From: Erythroxylum novogranatense
Taxonomy: Eukaryota; Streptophyta; Magnoliopsida; Malpighiales; Erythroxylaceae
NCBI GenBank assembly: GCA_029891385.1
Contig: CM057231.1
Coordinates: forward strand, 62,727,103-62,791,102
Length of the DNA: 64,000 bases
Reading direction: 5' to 3'
Below the pieces are notes generated by a model. It made no database searches. It was not told the DNA's origin and was given only the letters and a program-made list of their open reading frames with translations. Shown piece by piece: positions 46,651 to 60,389 of this stretch (positions are counted from its first letter, which is position 1; every line of letters begins with the position of its first letter). A program made the position numbers and the translations under genes.

Positions 46651-49486
46651 TGTAACACCCCACTCCCGCAAGACCCAAACCCGATATCGATGGTGATATC
46701 CAAGTCCGTGCCCCGCGAGGGTGGCGTGCTAATCACTCATTCAGAAATCGGCACATTATTCTTCTTTTTTTTAAAACACATGTGTTGAATTCCATATCCA
46801 AATTGGGTACTCATTCAATCACATCCAATTTCAATACACACATTTTCAAAAGCCACTGAGATCAATTTCACAAATACAAATAAACACTTTATTACAAAAA
46901 TAAAGACATGTAATGCAGACACGAACTGATCCCGACTTCTGACCTTCACTTGAATCCTGCAAACATACTCCCGTTTTACTAACAGGGTACTCTTCAATTC
47001 CTGAAAAATAATTGCAATGTTGGGTGAGTTTGCGAACTCAGTGAGAAACCATCATCGATGGTTTACTCAACGCATGCATAACCAAACAATTCACATCTTA
47101 TCACATATTGTCACATTCCAAATTAACTCAGGCATTTCCAATTTGTACACATATAAGGCGTATCACCTTTCACACTATTCACATACATATCGACCTTTAC
47201 ACAATTCTCTTCCCATAATTTCCATTGTTTTACTTTGAGTTGTATTTGGGCGCTTAACGAATGCAATTGAGATACACTTAGGGAGTAGGAGAGCCCTCGG
47301 GTATACATCGACTCCCTCGAGCTCAAAGCTCGGTTCATTCTGATAATCACATTTTAAGCAAGTAGGAGAGCCCCGGGTATGCACTCATCGCTCGCTCACA
47401 TTAGGGATAGGAGAGCCCTCTGGGTATGCACTATTCCCTTTTCACAATTGATGAGCTTATAGCTCCGATCAGAATATGCTCCAGTCACAACCATTATTTA
47501 TTAACCAATTATGGATTTCACACGTTCAGTCATATATCTATATACACTACACACATATCAAATCACATTCACAATCATTTCACAAGAAGATTCACAATTT
47601 GCACTTCAATATCACATTCAAATACTTCGGACACCTGTGGTCCGAAATCAATCAAAACAAACACATATATCCCTCCATTATCGCCACATGGCATCATTGC
47701 ATAATATTAAACACACATAGGCTGAGGAACCAACTAGGTTACTCACCTGAACTTCCTAGCTGTTGCTTGGAAGCTCCAGCACTGTCCGTGGATTATCGAT
47801 CCATCGGAGCCTCTATAACAATCAAACAATTCCATTCATTACAAAATGCACAATCAAATGATTAATGATGCACATGCCCTGAACAAACGATGTACTATGC
47901 CTATTCATGATTTTCCCGGTACCATTTCCCACTTTCCACTTTCTTTTACTCAGTATCTAACTTTCACTCGCTTGTTCAATATTGACTCATTTCAGTTCAA
48001 TAACATATCATAGAACTCACCAATTTCGTTTATACCAATTAGTTCCATTTATCCAATCATATTTGTCAAGGTATTACCTCAAATTCAATAGCACTATCCT
48101 CTAGGTCGAATTCAGCCTTTATGCTCAGTTCCTAAAATTCCCAGTAGTATTTAATTCACTTTCAAAGTCTCACATTATACCCCAATTACTCAAAATAATT
48201 CTTAGGATGCAATACAATCATATTTCTTAGCTATCTTTCACTAATAGAGATCACAAAAATCTAAATTCAACTCTCATTCTTTTCCTCAATTGTAGACCTC
48301 TTTCTCTAGATCACAACGAATCAAGCATCACCTCAATTGGAGGTCTACACCAATAGTTATGCCCCAAAAACCAAATTAAACCTATTCAGGAACTGTCCCT
48401 CGCCAATGTTCCTCGCCGCGGCATTCGAAGTGAGCTCATGCATGGTAATTAACATATTAATTGCCGCGGTGAGGCCTCAAGACGCCATGGCGAGAACATT
48501 ATTCATTCTCGCTGGCGTCGTGGCGCGCGCCATGACGTCGAATCTCTGGTTCGTCTTCCCCGATTGATTTTTGGCCCAAACTCTTTCTAAAATCAGTCAA
48601 AATTCATCTAAACACTCACAATCTATCATATTAAACCCCCATGAATGCATTTAACACAATAATAATAACATTAAAACCAAATCACTTACCAATCGAAGCT
48701 CAAACCCTCAAATCTCCGAAAATCTCTTCTAAGCTCTAATATCCACGATCATCACCCAAAGCCAAATAAAACCTCATCTCCCTTAAGGATTAAACCAGGA
48801 TTTGCACAAAGAGGAGAAAGCAACCAACGATCGAGAAGGAGGAACGAAAATCACCAAAGAGAAGGAGAAGATCAATCGTGCCCTAGGAGCAAAGTCCATT
48901 CCTTTTTCCTTTTTAATTTCAAACGTAGAACATACATATATATATATATATATACAGAACAACAAACCTCTTGTCATTTTCCTCCCAAAATATTTAACTC
49001 TTTAATCAGTCCACTCATCTCCAAATCTCAATGGCTCGCTATAATAATTCTTAAAATCATATTTCCAGATTTCCATTGCCAATGGACAATTATTTCGGTC
49101 CTATTCAGTCAATCGGTCCGCCACTCGGAGAATTTCCGGTCCGGACATTTTCTCCTAATTATTCAAGAAACTTTTCCTAACGATCACTGTCACTTTGCGA
49201 TCACTCTAATACAGTTCCAAATCCACCATTCACACCCAATTATTCCATAATTCCCAATATATCATAATCCAATCTAATTATCTCACAAATTCACAATTCA
49301 AAACATTTACAAATTCAAATGCCGGGAAGAGTCATGAATGCATGTACCTATATGTGCATGTGCCAATAGACTCAGTCCTCTACAATCAGAGGCCAAACAA
49401 ATGTTCACATCAGAAATATGAAGTGCAAATTACTAGCCTGACCAAAATGACCCATATACCCTTCCCATTGGGGTCGGGATGTTACA
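46651..49486 (-). repeat. 3' LTR (2.84 kb) of the LARD-like element
   Basis: Plus-strand ends TGTAACACCCCACTCCCG and GGTCGGGATGTTACA. It carries the GAGTTTGCGAACTCAGTGAG block (47026), three AGGAGAGCCC...GGGTATGCAC units (47285-47430), GAAGCTCCAGCACTG (47771), a GC-rich segment (48400-48545) and an (AT)n run (48930-48953). Confidence 0.93.
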
Positions 49487-52400
49487 ATTCTCCTCTCCTT
49501 ACAAAAATTTCGTCCTCGAAATTTCATATCTGATGATCGGGAGGCGGTAATTGTTCGATCACTAAATCTGTTTCCCACTTATTTCACTATATAGCCAATT
49601 TCGCCAAATAATCAAATCAATACTATCAATCACTCTTTATCTTTTCTCTAACTTTACACAGTCTCATTGTTTCCTCAAGATCACTCGCAATTCTTTACTT
49701 TCAATATCGATAATACATATGTCAGATCATAACAATATTTCCAAATTCTGACCATGTAACTTTTTACGAAACTGAATCATCTTTTAGGTTTCTACTGACT
49801 TGCCAATCCATAAATTGATTCACAACACGGTCACATCAAGGCCACTAATAACAAATTCCGTTTCTCCCAACTTTACCTTTATCTCTATCTCAGTGTATCT
49901 TGGCCGAGACGGTATACTTCGAAACATTTCCTTACACAATTATCAACTTACATTTCTTTAAAGTTCAATCACTAATATAACGATTGATATACATACAATC
50001 AGTCTGGACTTTACCTCAATCTCATGTCTCTACGAACTCCAAAATATCAATTTCACATTTATCTCCAACAGTCAAATCTGTTGGTTACTCACACCTATAA
50101 TCATTCGATTTAACACGCTAAACTATCAATTCCTCTTTCGATTTGCTCGTACTAAACCATAATACTCTAATTGTTTCTCGCGATTTCTCTAACAGTTTCT
50201 CGATAACATTCGCAAATGTCAACACCTTTAATTTGGTCTTTGCCGATCTTTTTAAATATACACACCATTTTCGGAATTCCAATAACGAATAATACTTTCT
50301 TTTTGCCCCATTTGCTAGCTCGACGATTTTTACTCAGTCATACAATCAAAACCTTATTGCTCAAATTGCGATCATCTCATTTGAATTTCCTATTCAATCC
50401 ATTTAATTTCATTACTAGCATAATTTGAATTATTCAATCGCTTAATTCTTTTCAAATCTTTCGAATTCACAAAATACCTCTATCATTATTGATTTGCACA
50501 TTCGTAGACATCTTCAATTGTTTCTGTACAATTTTTGTCTCCAAGCTTTTAGAGCAACACTCATTATAACAGATCTCAAATCATCAATCACAATACAACC
50601 CATGAAGTTTTACTTGTCCCAAGGTACAAAAATCACTTTACACACTTTCATCAGATTACAGTATAACCTTTACTAGGACATTTCAGTATATAATGCAAAA
50701 TCTCCAAATCCCGTATACATATATAAGTCCCTAACAATTTCGCATTGTATCCATACCCCTATCGTCATTAAGTCTCTCAATGCCATTTTTGAATAATAAT
50801 TCATCCACTATTTATTCAATCAAGGTCAAATTCACTCTTATGAAGTTCGCATAGGATACAATTTCCTCATCTGTGCCGATTTATCTTCTTTACTTTTCAA
50901 ATGCATTTAATCGATCATCGATGATCTTCATCATTTCCCAATCTGAATGCACTAAAGACACTTTACTTTTCAGTAGCACAATACTATTAGGGCATTGTCA
51001 CCTCGGACAATTTCAATCCAAAATTCCTTATACCAGTGATCAATTTGTATAACTCTTTAAATATCAAAAGTCTCCAATGAGGAACGATTTTCTTATAATT
51101 TTCTCAATTCCATCACAACATATTATGACATATGTTCCTTTTACCCTAATTTCTCCACATAACCCAATTTATTTGCAATAGGTCACTGCCTGCGTTAAAT
51201 AAACATTCATCAAATCAATTTCGTATTTTCAGCACATAATTACACAAACCATACACGAGTCTATTTTCTCCTTATATTCGCAATTACTATTTTCTTAATA
51301 TTCAGTAATTCTCTTACATAATTGGATTCATCTCATCATCATAATGAAAGCATTTTCTACCTCTAACGCTCGAGTCTCTGCTAGAATTTAGACTCCAAAT
51401 TAACTTGTAATTCATTTCAAATTTATCTCTATACAGTCCTTGCATTGAGCACAATTTAATTGAATCATTCGAGCAACTTAATCCAATTCAGGTAAATTCT
51501 TTTTTGCAAGTAGATTTCTTACTATTTTCATCAATACTACTTATGAAATTCCTCAATATCACAGTCATCACATTTCTTGTCGGTCATTCTCTATGCCACG
51601 AGGACTCGGTTTCCAACCATACACAATATCCCATACAGATCAATCTATGCCATAATCCATATCATCGAACATCCTTTTAATCTGATTCAATGAGGTCCGT
51701 ACCAGCAAAAATCATTGCATCGATGTACCAATTAGTCACTTACACTAAGGATACACAATACTCTCTTTTTGCACCTATCCTCACTCGTGAGGATTATATC
51801 ATGATCAAGTCCTCAACATGTAACAATTTCAATTCATTCCCAATAAATCACTATAATCATCACATCTTACTTGAAAATGTATTCTCATCAATTTACCCAT
51901 TAATAGCTTATACCACTAAGAACTCTTTAATCACATTTAACTTTAGATAACCTTTCTCTTTTTGGTACCACATTAACAGTCTCCATTCTTTCTCAATTGA
52001 TTTCTCATAAACACTTTCTTTTCTCATTCGAACTTTATACACTAAAATCATCCCCTTAATTTACTTCTCATGCCATCTCCACATACACGAGACAATTTTG
52101 GTTAATATTTTTCACTTACCATGGGGCTCCCATAATCAAGTGTGTATTCACTTAGGCAAATCAACTAAACCGGAACATCTGTTTCACTTATCAGTATCAT
52201 TGTCTTACCTCTCAATCTTTTCATTATTACATCGCACCCTTCTATTTTCACACTCAAAAGGCAACATCACATATATATACCATCATTCTTGATTTCTCTC
52301 TAATGTAATCGAGTCACAGTCATAAATTATTTTTCATAACACTCGTCACAGTAATCAATCTCAATTATAACCTTTCATTTCATCCACATTATACACTTGT

Positions 52401-52801
52401 ACTCTTGTCATTTCTATCATAGCTCTAATTTCCTCTATCGGTTCAGAACATATTCATATCTATCTCACATTCAAGGATATACCGGGGGTATAACCCAGAT
52501 ATCGCCTTCCATAATGTATCCACTAGTACCAATACACTCAATCTTCATTTGTCAAATCGAATCATATACCTTTTTCCGATTTCATGATATCCACAATTGG
52601 CATTTATCCCATTCTGATATATCATCAATGCCCTCACAATTTCTAACGACTGAAACAATTGGTACAGGCTCCTACATGTGACTCATATACTAGACTGGGG
52701 ATCAGTTGTCACTGTCTGCCATGACATGACTTAAATGCATGTAACTTGACACATTTTTCAGAACGCCCATGTAAGATTGTACTTCGGGCTCGATACCAAA
52801 A
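49487..52801 (-). other. Non-coding 3.3 kb interior of the LARD-like element
   Basis: Begins (minus strand) with the PBS, then sequences that match the start of the interior at 61507 onwards. No frame longer than about 95 codons and none with gag, protease, reverse transcriptase or integrase motifs. The minus strand is purine-rich, typical of the RNA-sense strand in this family. Colinear with the other element's interior over at least 2.4 kb. Confidence 0.85.
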
Positions 52802-55670
52802 TGTAACACCCACTCCATGAAGACCCGAACCCGATATCGATGGTGATATCCAAGTCCGTGCCCCGCGAGGGTGGCGTGCTAACCACTCATTCAGAAATCG
52901 GCACATTATTCTTCTTTTTTTTTTAAAAACACATGTGCGGAATTCCATACCCAAATTGGGTACTCATTCAATCACATCCAATTTCAATACACACATTTTC
53001 AAAAGCCATCGAGATCAATTTCACAAATACAAATAAACACTTTATTACAAAAATAAAGACATGTAATGCGCATAACTAATCGATCCCGACTTGACCTTCA
53101 CTTGAATCCTGCAAACATACTCCCGTTTTACTAACGGGGTTCTCTTCAATTCCTGAAAAATAATTGCAATATTGGGTGAGTTTGCGAACTCAGTGAGAAA
53201 CCATCATCGATGGTTTACTCAATGCATGCATAACCAAACAATTCACATCTTATCACATATTGTCACATTCCAAATTAACTCAGGCATTGCCAATTTGTAC
53301 ACATATAAGGCGTATCACCTTTCACACTATTCACATACATATCGACACTGCACACACAATTCTCTTCCCATAATTTCCATTGTTTTACTTTGAGTTGTGA
53401 CTGGGCGCTTAACGGAACAGAATTCAGATACACTTAGGGAGTAGGAGAGCCCTCTGGGTATACACTGACTCCCCTCGAGCTCAAAGCTCGGTTCATTCAC
53501 AGTAATCACATTTTAAGCAAGTAGGAGAGCCCCCGGGGTATGCACTACTGCTCGCTCACATTAGGGATAGGAGAGCCCTCTGGGTATGCACTATTCCCTT
53601 TTCACAATTGATGAGCTTATAGCTCCGATCAGAATATGCTCCAGTCACAACCATTATTTATTAACCAATTATGGATTTCACACGTTCAGTCATATATCTA
53701 TATACACTACACACATATCAAATCACATTCACAATCATTTCACAGCAGTATTCACAATTTGCACTTCAATATCACATTCAAATACTTCGGACACCTGTGG
53801 TCCGAAATCAATCAAAACAAACACATATATCCCTCCATTATCTCCACATGGCATCATTGCATAATATTAAACACACATAGGCTGAGGAACCAACTAGGTT
53901 ACTCACCTGAACTTCCTAGCTGTTGCTTGGAAGCTCCAGCACTGTCCGTGGATTATCGATCCATCGGAGCCTCTATAACAATCAAACAATTCCATTCATT
54001 AGAAAATGCACAATCAAATGATTAATGATGCACATGCCCTGAACAAACGATGTACTATGCCTATTCATGATTTTCCCGGTACCATTTCCCACTTTCCACT
54101 TTCTTTTACTCAGTATCTAACTTTCACTCGCTTGTTCAATATCGACTCATTTCAGTTCAATAACATATCATAGAACTCACCAATTTCGTTTATACCAATT
54201 AGTTCCATTTATCCAATCATATTTGTCAAGGTATTACCTCAAATTCAATAGCACTATCCTCTAGGTCGAATTCAGCCTTTATGCTCAGTTCCTAAAATTC
54301 CCAGTAGTATTTAATTCACTTTCAAAATCTCACATTATACCCCAATTACTCAAAATAATTCTTAGGATGCAATACAATCATATTTCTTAGCTATCTTTCA
54401 CTAATAGAGATCACAAAAATCTAAATTCAACTCTCATTCTTTTCCTCAATTGTAGACCTCTTTCTCTAGATCACAACGAATCAAACATCACCTCAATTGG
54501 AGGTCTACACCAATAGTTATGCCCCAAAAACCAAATTAAACCTATTCAGGAACTGGCCCTCGCCAATGTTCCTCGCCGCGGCATTCAAAGTGAGCTCGCT
54601 TGGCGTGGGTTCTTCAGGCTCGCCATAATTAATTATATTAATTCGCATGCATGAGGCCCTCGCCAAGACGCCATGGCGAGAACATTTATTTCTTTCGCCG
54701 GCGTGAAGCGCGGCCATGACGTCTTGAATCTCTGGTTCGTCTTCCCCGATTGATTTTTCGCCCAAACTCTTTCTAAAATCAGTCAAAATTCATCTAAACA
54801 CTCACAATCTATCATATTAAACCCCCATGAATGCATTTAACACAATAATAATAACATTAAAACCAAATCACTTACCAATCGAAGCTCAAACCCTTAAATC
54901 TCCGAAAATCTCTTCTAAGCTCTAACATCCACGATCATCACCCAAAGCCAAATAAAACCTCATCTTCCTTAAGGATTAAACCAGGATTTGCACAAAGAGA
55001 AGAAAGCAACCAACGATCGAGAAGGAGGAACGAAAATCACCAAAGAGAAGGAGAAGATCAATCGTGCCCTAGGAGCAAAGTCCATTCCTTTTTCCTTTTT
55101 AATTTCAAACGTAGAACATACATATATATATATATATACAGAACAACAAACCTCTTGTCATTTTCCTCCCAAAACATTTAACTCTTTAATCAGTCCACTC
55201 ATCTCCAAATCTCAATGGCTCGCTATAATAATTCTTAAAATCATATTTCCAGATTTCCATTGCCAATGGACAATTATTTCGGTCCTATTCAGTCAATCGG
55301 TCCGCCACTCGGAGAATTTCCGATCCGGAAATTTTCTCCTAATTATTCCAGAAACTTTTCCTAACGATCACTGTCACTTTGCGATCACTCTAATACAGTT
55401 CCAAATCCACCATTCACACCCAATTATTTCATAATTCCCAATATATCATAATCCAATCTAATTATCTCACAAATTCACAATTCAAAACATTTACAAATTC
55501 AAATGCCGGGAAGAGTCATGAATGCATGTACCTATATGTGCATGTGCCAATAGACTCAGTCCTCTACAATCAGAGGTCAAATAAATGTTCACATCAGAAA
55601 TATGAAGTGCAAATTACTAGCCTGACCAAAATGACCCATATACCCTTCCCATTGGGGTCGGGATGTTACA
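52802..55670 (-). repeat. 5' LTR (2.87 kb) of the LARD-like element
   Basis: Colinear with 46651-49486 and with the same termini. Differences concentrate at 52810-52825, 53070-53100, 53395-53560 and 54575-54730, the hairpin-repeat and GC-rich parts. The shared 129- and 92-codon frames in both LTRs reflect copy identity, not coding. Confidence 0.93.
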
Positions 55671-55675
55671 TAAAA

Positions 55676-56200
55676 TCCCTTGAATAATTACTGTATAATT
55701 GAAATTATGATAAGATCATAATTGTAAGATTCGATTTATATTTACGTATTATTCCTAAATATTCCTAGTTATAGTTTCATCAAGATGGAATATCGTTGAA
55801 ATGACAAGACTAGCGCACATTATATTTATTTCTTTAGAAGAAAGTAATTGGTCTCATAAATTAGGTCAATATTCTATTATCCCTAAGATAATCCAAAAAC
55901 TCTTCGATTAAGTATTCACCACCTCGATCCGATCGAAGTAATTTAATACTTCTCCGAAGTTATTTTTCAACTTTATTTCTGAATTCTTTGAACCTTTCAA
56001 AGACTTCATAAATGTATCTCATAAGATACACATACCCATATCGAGAATGATCATCGATAAAGGTAATGAACTATACGAAACCATCTTTGACATGTATGGA
56101 CATTGGACCACAAACATAAGTATGTATTAGGTCTAAAAGTCATTAGATGCCTTCTTATTCCTTAAGGGCTCCAGATAGGCCTTACAGTTGTAAGGTTATA
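55676..56200 (-). pseudogene. Copia integrase fragment
   Basis: Minus-strand translation from about 56140 gives LLDLIHTYVCGPMSIHVKDG, a stop, then FITFIDDHSRYGYVYLMRY and, past further breaks, RSDRGGEYLIEEFLDYLRDN at about 55940-55880. These are the copia integrase core with the D-x-DD region. Stops and small indels show decay. The fragment and the LTR-like sequence at 46177-46650 were joined before the 9 kb element inserted. Confidence 0.8.
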
Positions 56201-56289
56201 GTCATGCATCTCATACATAATATATATAAAATATATGTAATGGAGAATAAAACGGAACCTGAAAATCAGATCTACTCATGCAAATAGAA

Positions 56290-56690
56290 AGTTTGTATTG
56301 AGAAGGTCTAGGCTGATAAGGTCCAGCAGTGATGTAAAATCTTCGAATTTCATCACGTTGATCAATATGATAATCCCACATCTAACGTCAAAGTGCCAGA
56401 TCACGTGGCAAAGAAGAAATGTCAACATTTGCTGATGGAGTATTTGTAACAAGAGTTGAATCATTGCCTTCAAGATTAGTAAATTGAATGTTTATCCCAT
56501 TGTCTTCAAGATTAGTAGGTTGAAGTTGTGGTGTAGGAGATGACACATTTTCTTCACATTCAATTAAATGAATAGTTGATAGTGAAGACGATGCATTTTC
56601 ATTGAGTCTTAGAACATTTGTCTTTGGAAAATATGCATAAATCTGTTTCTTTTTCCCATAGCTTATATCACAATTTCAATTATCATTCAC
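56290..56690 (-). pseudogene. hAT transposase N-terminus (TTF-type zinc finger), fragment
   Basis: Minus strand from about 56660: KKKQIYAYFPKTNVLRLN, a low-complexity Ser/Thr/Asn-rich linker, SSLPRDLAL, two stops, then DQRDEIRRFYITAGPYQPRP (ending near 56300). The order SSLPRDPG...DY...RDEIRRAY...GPYQP is characteristic of the TTF domain that begins plant hAT transposases. The catalytic and dimerisation regions are absent, and two stop codons sit within the motif. Confidence 0.7.
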
Positions 56691-57154
56691 CTAAATTATA
56701 CATAATGCATTAAATATAAAACATGAATTCTAATAATAAGAGTAAACTATCTTGATCAATATTCCAAAGTCCAAACACGGGCATGTATTATGTATACTTT
56801 AAAATAAACTAATAATTGAATTTAATTTTATCAAAGAAAAAAAAAGAATACATGTTATTTTTCGTTAGTGGACCCTAGAATTGAATGAAGAGAAAATTAG
56901 AGATTTGGAGGCTTCAGGCTTGCGTGTAACTAATTCATTAGAACTTGGAAGTAAAATACATCAAAAGAAAGTGGTCCCTCCTTCCCTTTACTTAGGGTTT
57001 TAACTTTTACGGTTTTACCTAATTTTATAATCAAACATAAAAGCATCTAAAATAATAAAAAATAGAGAATAGAGAGTGAAAAAATTAGTACCTGAGTTTT
57101 GAGATAAAAACAACCAAGGAAATGGTCAAATCACAAATGGGAATGGTGTTGGTG
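56691..57154. other. AT-rich flank of the hAT fragment
   Basis: May be the 5' part of the hAT element, but no terminal inverted repeat or exon is recognised. It ends at TGGTG (57150-57154), the presumed target duplication of the following LTR. Confidence 0.3.
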
Positions 57155-59679
57155 TGTAACATCCCATCTCTGATGGGAAGGGTATTTTGGTAAATTGGGA
57201 CGGGCTAGGAGTATTGATTTATATCGCGACATGAATGTACATTATACAGCCTCTATAAATGGTGATCCTTGCCTGTGCACATAGTCATACATGCATTCAT
57301 GACATTTCCCGGCTTAAGTGTCAAATTGAGATCTTTTGTGAAATTTGTGGGATAATTGTATTTAAAAAATTATTCGGAATGCGCCACTGAGTGTTTTACA
57401 TTTTTAGGGATTTATAGAAATTTTTCTGGAATTGTCCGGAGAAAATTCCCGGACCGGCAAAATCGTCGGTAAATGGCCTAAATGTGTTTTTGTTGTGGAA
57501 AATGTGGTTTTCTTGTTTGAACAATTATTGGGAGTGGACTGTTATATGTTTTACAATTTTGGGCAATTTAGGTAATTAAAAAAAAAATGATTCGGGAAAA
57601 TTCCCGGAAATTTTTGGACCGGAAAAAATCGTTAAATGGCGAGCAAACCTACGATTTTTAGTGTTTAAAGTTTCTACCCAATGGCTTGTAATATTGGGGA
57701 TATTATTTTGGAATTGAAATTAGGGTCATTTGAGTTGATTGGGGTTAGTTTTTGATCTGGATTAAAGAATGAATAAGTTGACTTTTCTTTAAAAAGCTTT
57801 GACCAATCACATTTGGCCACCAAAAAGCTTCATTTAATGCTCCACTTTGTTCCTATCGTTTTGCCTAATAAATTACATGAAAAGAGTGAGTTTCTTGTTG
57901 TAAAAACTCATAACCGAAACTTCCTCCTCCTCCATGTTTCGTTGGTCTTGTTCTTTCTTCATAAGTACTTGCTTTTCCTTTAGTCTCACCTAAGATCAAC
58001 TTGAACTTTGACATTATGATGATTGTGATGGTCGAAGGTGGGGAGGTAAAGTAGGGGTTGGTGTTTTTGTTTGAAGATTTGGGAAACTTAAAGCTTGAAG
58101 CTTGGAGAAGAGTTAGAGTATCATTTGGAAAAGCTTGAATTAGGTAAGTTGTTGTTAAGCTTTAGTTATGATTTGATTTATGAGTTAAATGACATGGTAG
58201 TTAGAAGCATCAAATGGGAATTTTGGTATTATTATTAAGCTTATTGATGCTTTACCTTGATAAGAATTATAGTGTAAATTGATGGGTATAAATGTACGGT
58301 GTGTTAGGATAATGAATGGTTATGGTTGTAACTTGGTTTAGCTTTGAATTTGGTTGGTAGATGATGACTAATTTTGCAAATAAAGTGAGAGTTTAGTGCT
58401 GCCAATTTTTTTTGTATTAGCCCTAGTACAAGTATGAATGGTATAAGAACTGATTGGTGTTTCTTTGGATGTTTAATGATGTGTTAAAGGCATTGGAAAT
58501 GATAGAAACTAAGATTGGATCAAATCTGGAAATTTAGAGTTTTAATTGACTGTATTGTTTTGATCACAAGTCATTGTATAGGAATGCCAATGAGGTGAGG
58601 TTTATGGACACTTAAACTTTGGGATGTTGGCTTCAAATTTGTGTGAAATAGGTGATGCTAAATTGTAATGTTAGAAGGGTGAATCTTTGCATGGAAAGTT
58701 TCTGTTTGTAGGGTCTGTGAACAGTACCCGCATATATGACCTGATTATTTTGCTGATTTTTCTAAATTAATTGATATGGAATTTGGGAAAATGGTATTCA
58801 TGGAAGTTGTAGAATATTGAGTTAGCTTTCCATTTCCACTGATCTTGCTAATTTTCGAGTTGTATATTGGGAGATATGAACTGATTACTATTGACTGGTT
58901 TTGAGCATTTTGATGAAACCTAGCCTAAGTGTTGAGTTTGTGAGCTTGCTGATTGGAAGCTATTTTAACAAATTATGTGAACTGAATTGGTGTGAGTGAT
59001 CTTCTGCAAAGTTTCAGAGGAAGGAATTATCTTGAAAATGATATATGGTGTATAATTTTTAGAGGTCAGATTTGGGAGTTATGATTTTACAAACATTGAA
59101 CCTGCATTAGGTTAGGAATTGCTGATCATGGCAGTAACTAGCTTGACAGTTTTGAAATTGTTAGAAATTGAATTGGAAATTACGTTCTTCATGAAAATTG
59201 AATTTTGAGGATTTATCTTTTCAGGGATATAAAGTTCTGATTTTTCTGACTTGTGTACAGGGAGTTATGCTTGTTATAAGTTTACTGCTCAAATTGAATG
59301 ATTTCCAGGGACAGCAACATTGAGTGAATTAATTGACTTGTTTAGAAATGGAATTTGATTTTGGGTTGTTCATGAAAGTTGTAGATGACATTGTGAAATT
59401 ATTGAGCATATTTATGTGGTAATTTTTGACCAAAGAATCTGAGAGTTATGGAAATTGCAATGTACTGTCTGTTTTAATGAGATTTGAGTAGGCAGTAGCT
59501 TTGAAGGGATTTTTGACACCCTTAGGGGTGAAATTGATTTTTATGGTCTTCTTGAGAATTGTAGAGGGTTTCATGATCTTTCCAATGAGATATAGTTGGT
59601 AATTTTCTGAATAGTGTGCAATGAGTTATTAGTGTTGAAAGTTGGATTAGAAATCAGGAAAAAAGGGGAATGGGAATGT

Positions 59680-59822
59680 GGAATCACGCCCGGTTGCTAG
59701 GGCGAGGCGTCGCCCTAGCAACGAAGCTCGGAGGGACGGCATCGCTAGGGCGACGCCTCGCCCTAGAGACGAGGCCGGATCAATCGGCCTCGCTAGGGCG
59801 ACGTCTCGCCCCAGCGAGGCTG
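59680..59822. repeat. GC-rich palindromic block within the LTR
   Basis: Three copies of a CTAGGGCGA(G/C)G(C/T)(G/C)TCGCCC motif (59698, 59747, 59792). The first two 22-base copies are exact reverse complements of each other, and each is itself nearly self-complementary. They could form strong hairpins. The arginine/alanine-rich frames crossing this block are a by-product of CG repetition. Confidence 0.8.
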
Positions 59823-60389
59823 GTTTGTTTCTTTTTATTTTATTATTATTTTGTGATTTCTTGTTTCTTTTATCAATTACTTTTCCGTCCGACGTCCGAT
59901 TGACCTGATTCTTGAGGCATCGGATGCATAGAATATTAATTTCATTTTGTGAGAAATTGGGAATTTTAGACGGAAAATTGGCGTGGCCCCTGTAACGGAG
60001 CCTTTAATCACTATTTTGTTTGATTGGGGACCTATAGAGTTCAATTGCTTGCCGTCGGCGCCAATAGGTTTCTAATTTTAGGCGGATTTTCTAATAGAAA
60101 AATGGGATTAGGGCGAGAATATCATGAACATGAATTGTGCACCTGCAAATTGCTTCATATGCATTATTAAATAGTTACGATTGGACAAGAGGTAATGATT
60201 ATATTTTACGATTATTATAGAGTCACATTTGGGCGTCGATCTATCGGCGTTCTTGAGACTTCAGATATTAGCTCGAAGTGCAGGTGAGTAACCTAGTTGG
60301 TTCCTCAATCTATATGTGATGAAAATGATGTGGTTATGCCATGTGGAGATAATGGAGGGATTATGTGTGTTTGCTTTTGAATGATTTCG

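Larger units (their letters stand above)
46651..55670 (-). mobile_element. Non-autonomous long-LTR (LARD-like) retrotransposon, complete
   Basis: LTR 46651-49486, internal 49487-52801, LTR 52802-55670, with a perfect TAAAA target duplication (46646-46650 and 55671-55675). Minus-strand PBS TGGTATCGAGCCC (52798-52786), one base shorter than the usual TGGTATCAGAGCCC. The polypurine tract TAAGGAGAGGAGAATTG (49503-49487) is preceded by GAAATTTCGAGGACGAAATT, an arrangement I associate with Del/Tekay chromoviruses. The interior has no gag-pol similarity in any frame. The LTR pair is nearly identical over long stretches, so this is a fairly recent insertion. Confidence 0.93.

Noticed and set aside
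47426..47865. 92- and 129-codon frames repeated at 53586-54025, suggesting a conserved protein
   Set aside because: They are the same place in the two LTRs of one element. The copies match because the LTRs match, and the frame is not kept in the diverged relatives.
59670..59908. Overlapping Arg/Ala-rich frames of about 76 codons
   Set aside because: They arise from the CG-rich palindromic block of the LTR, with no start context, no domain and no conservation in the related LTRs.
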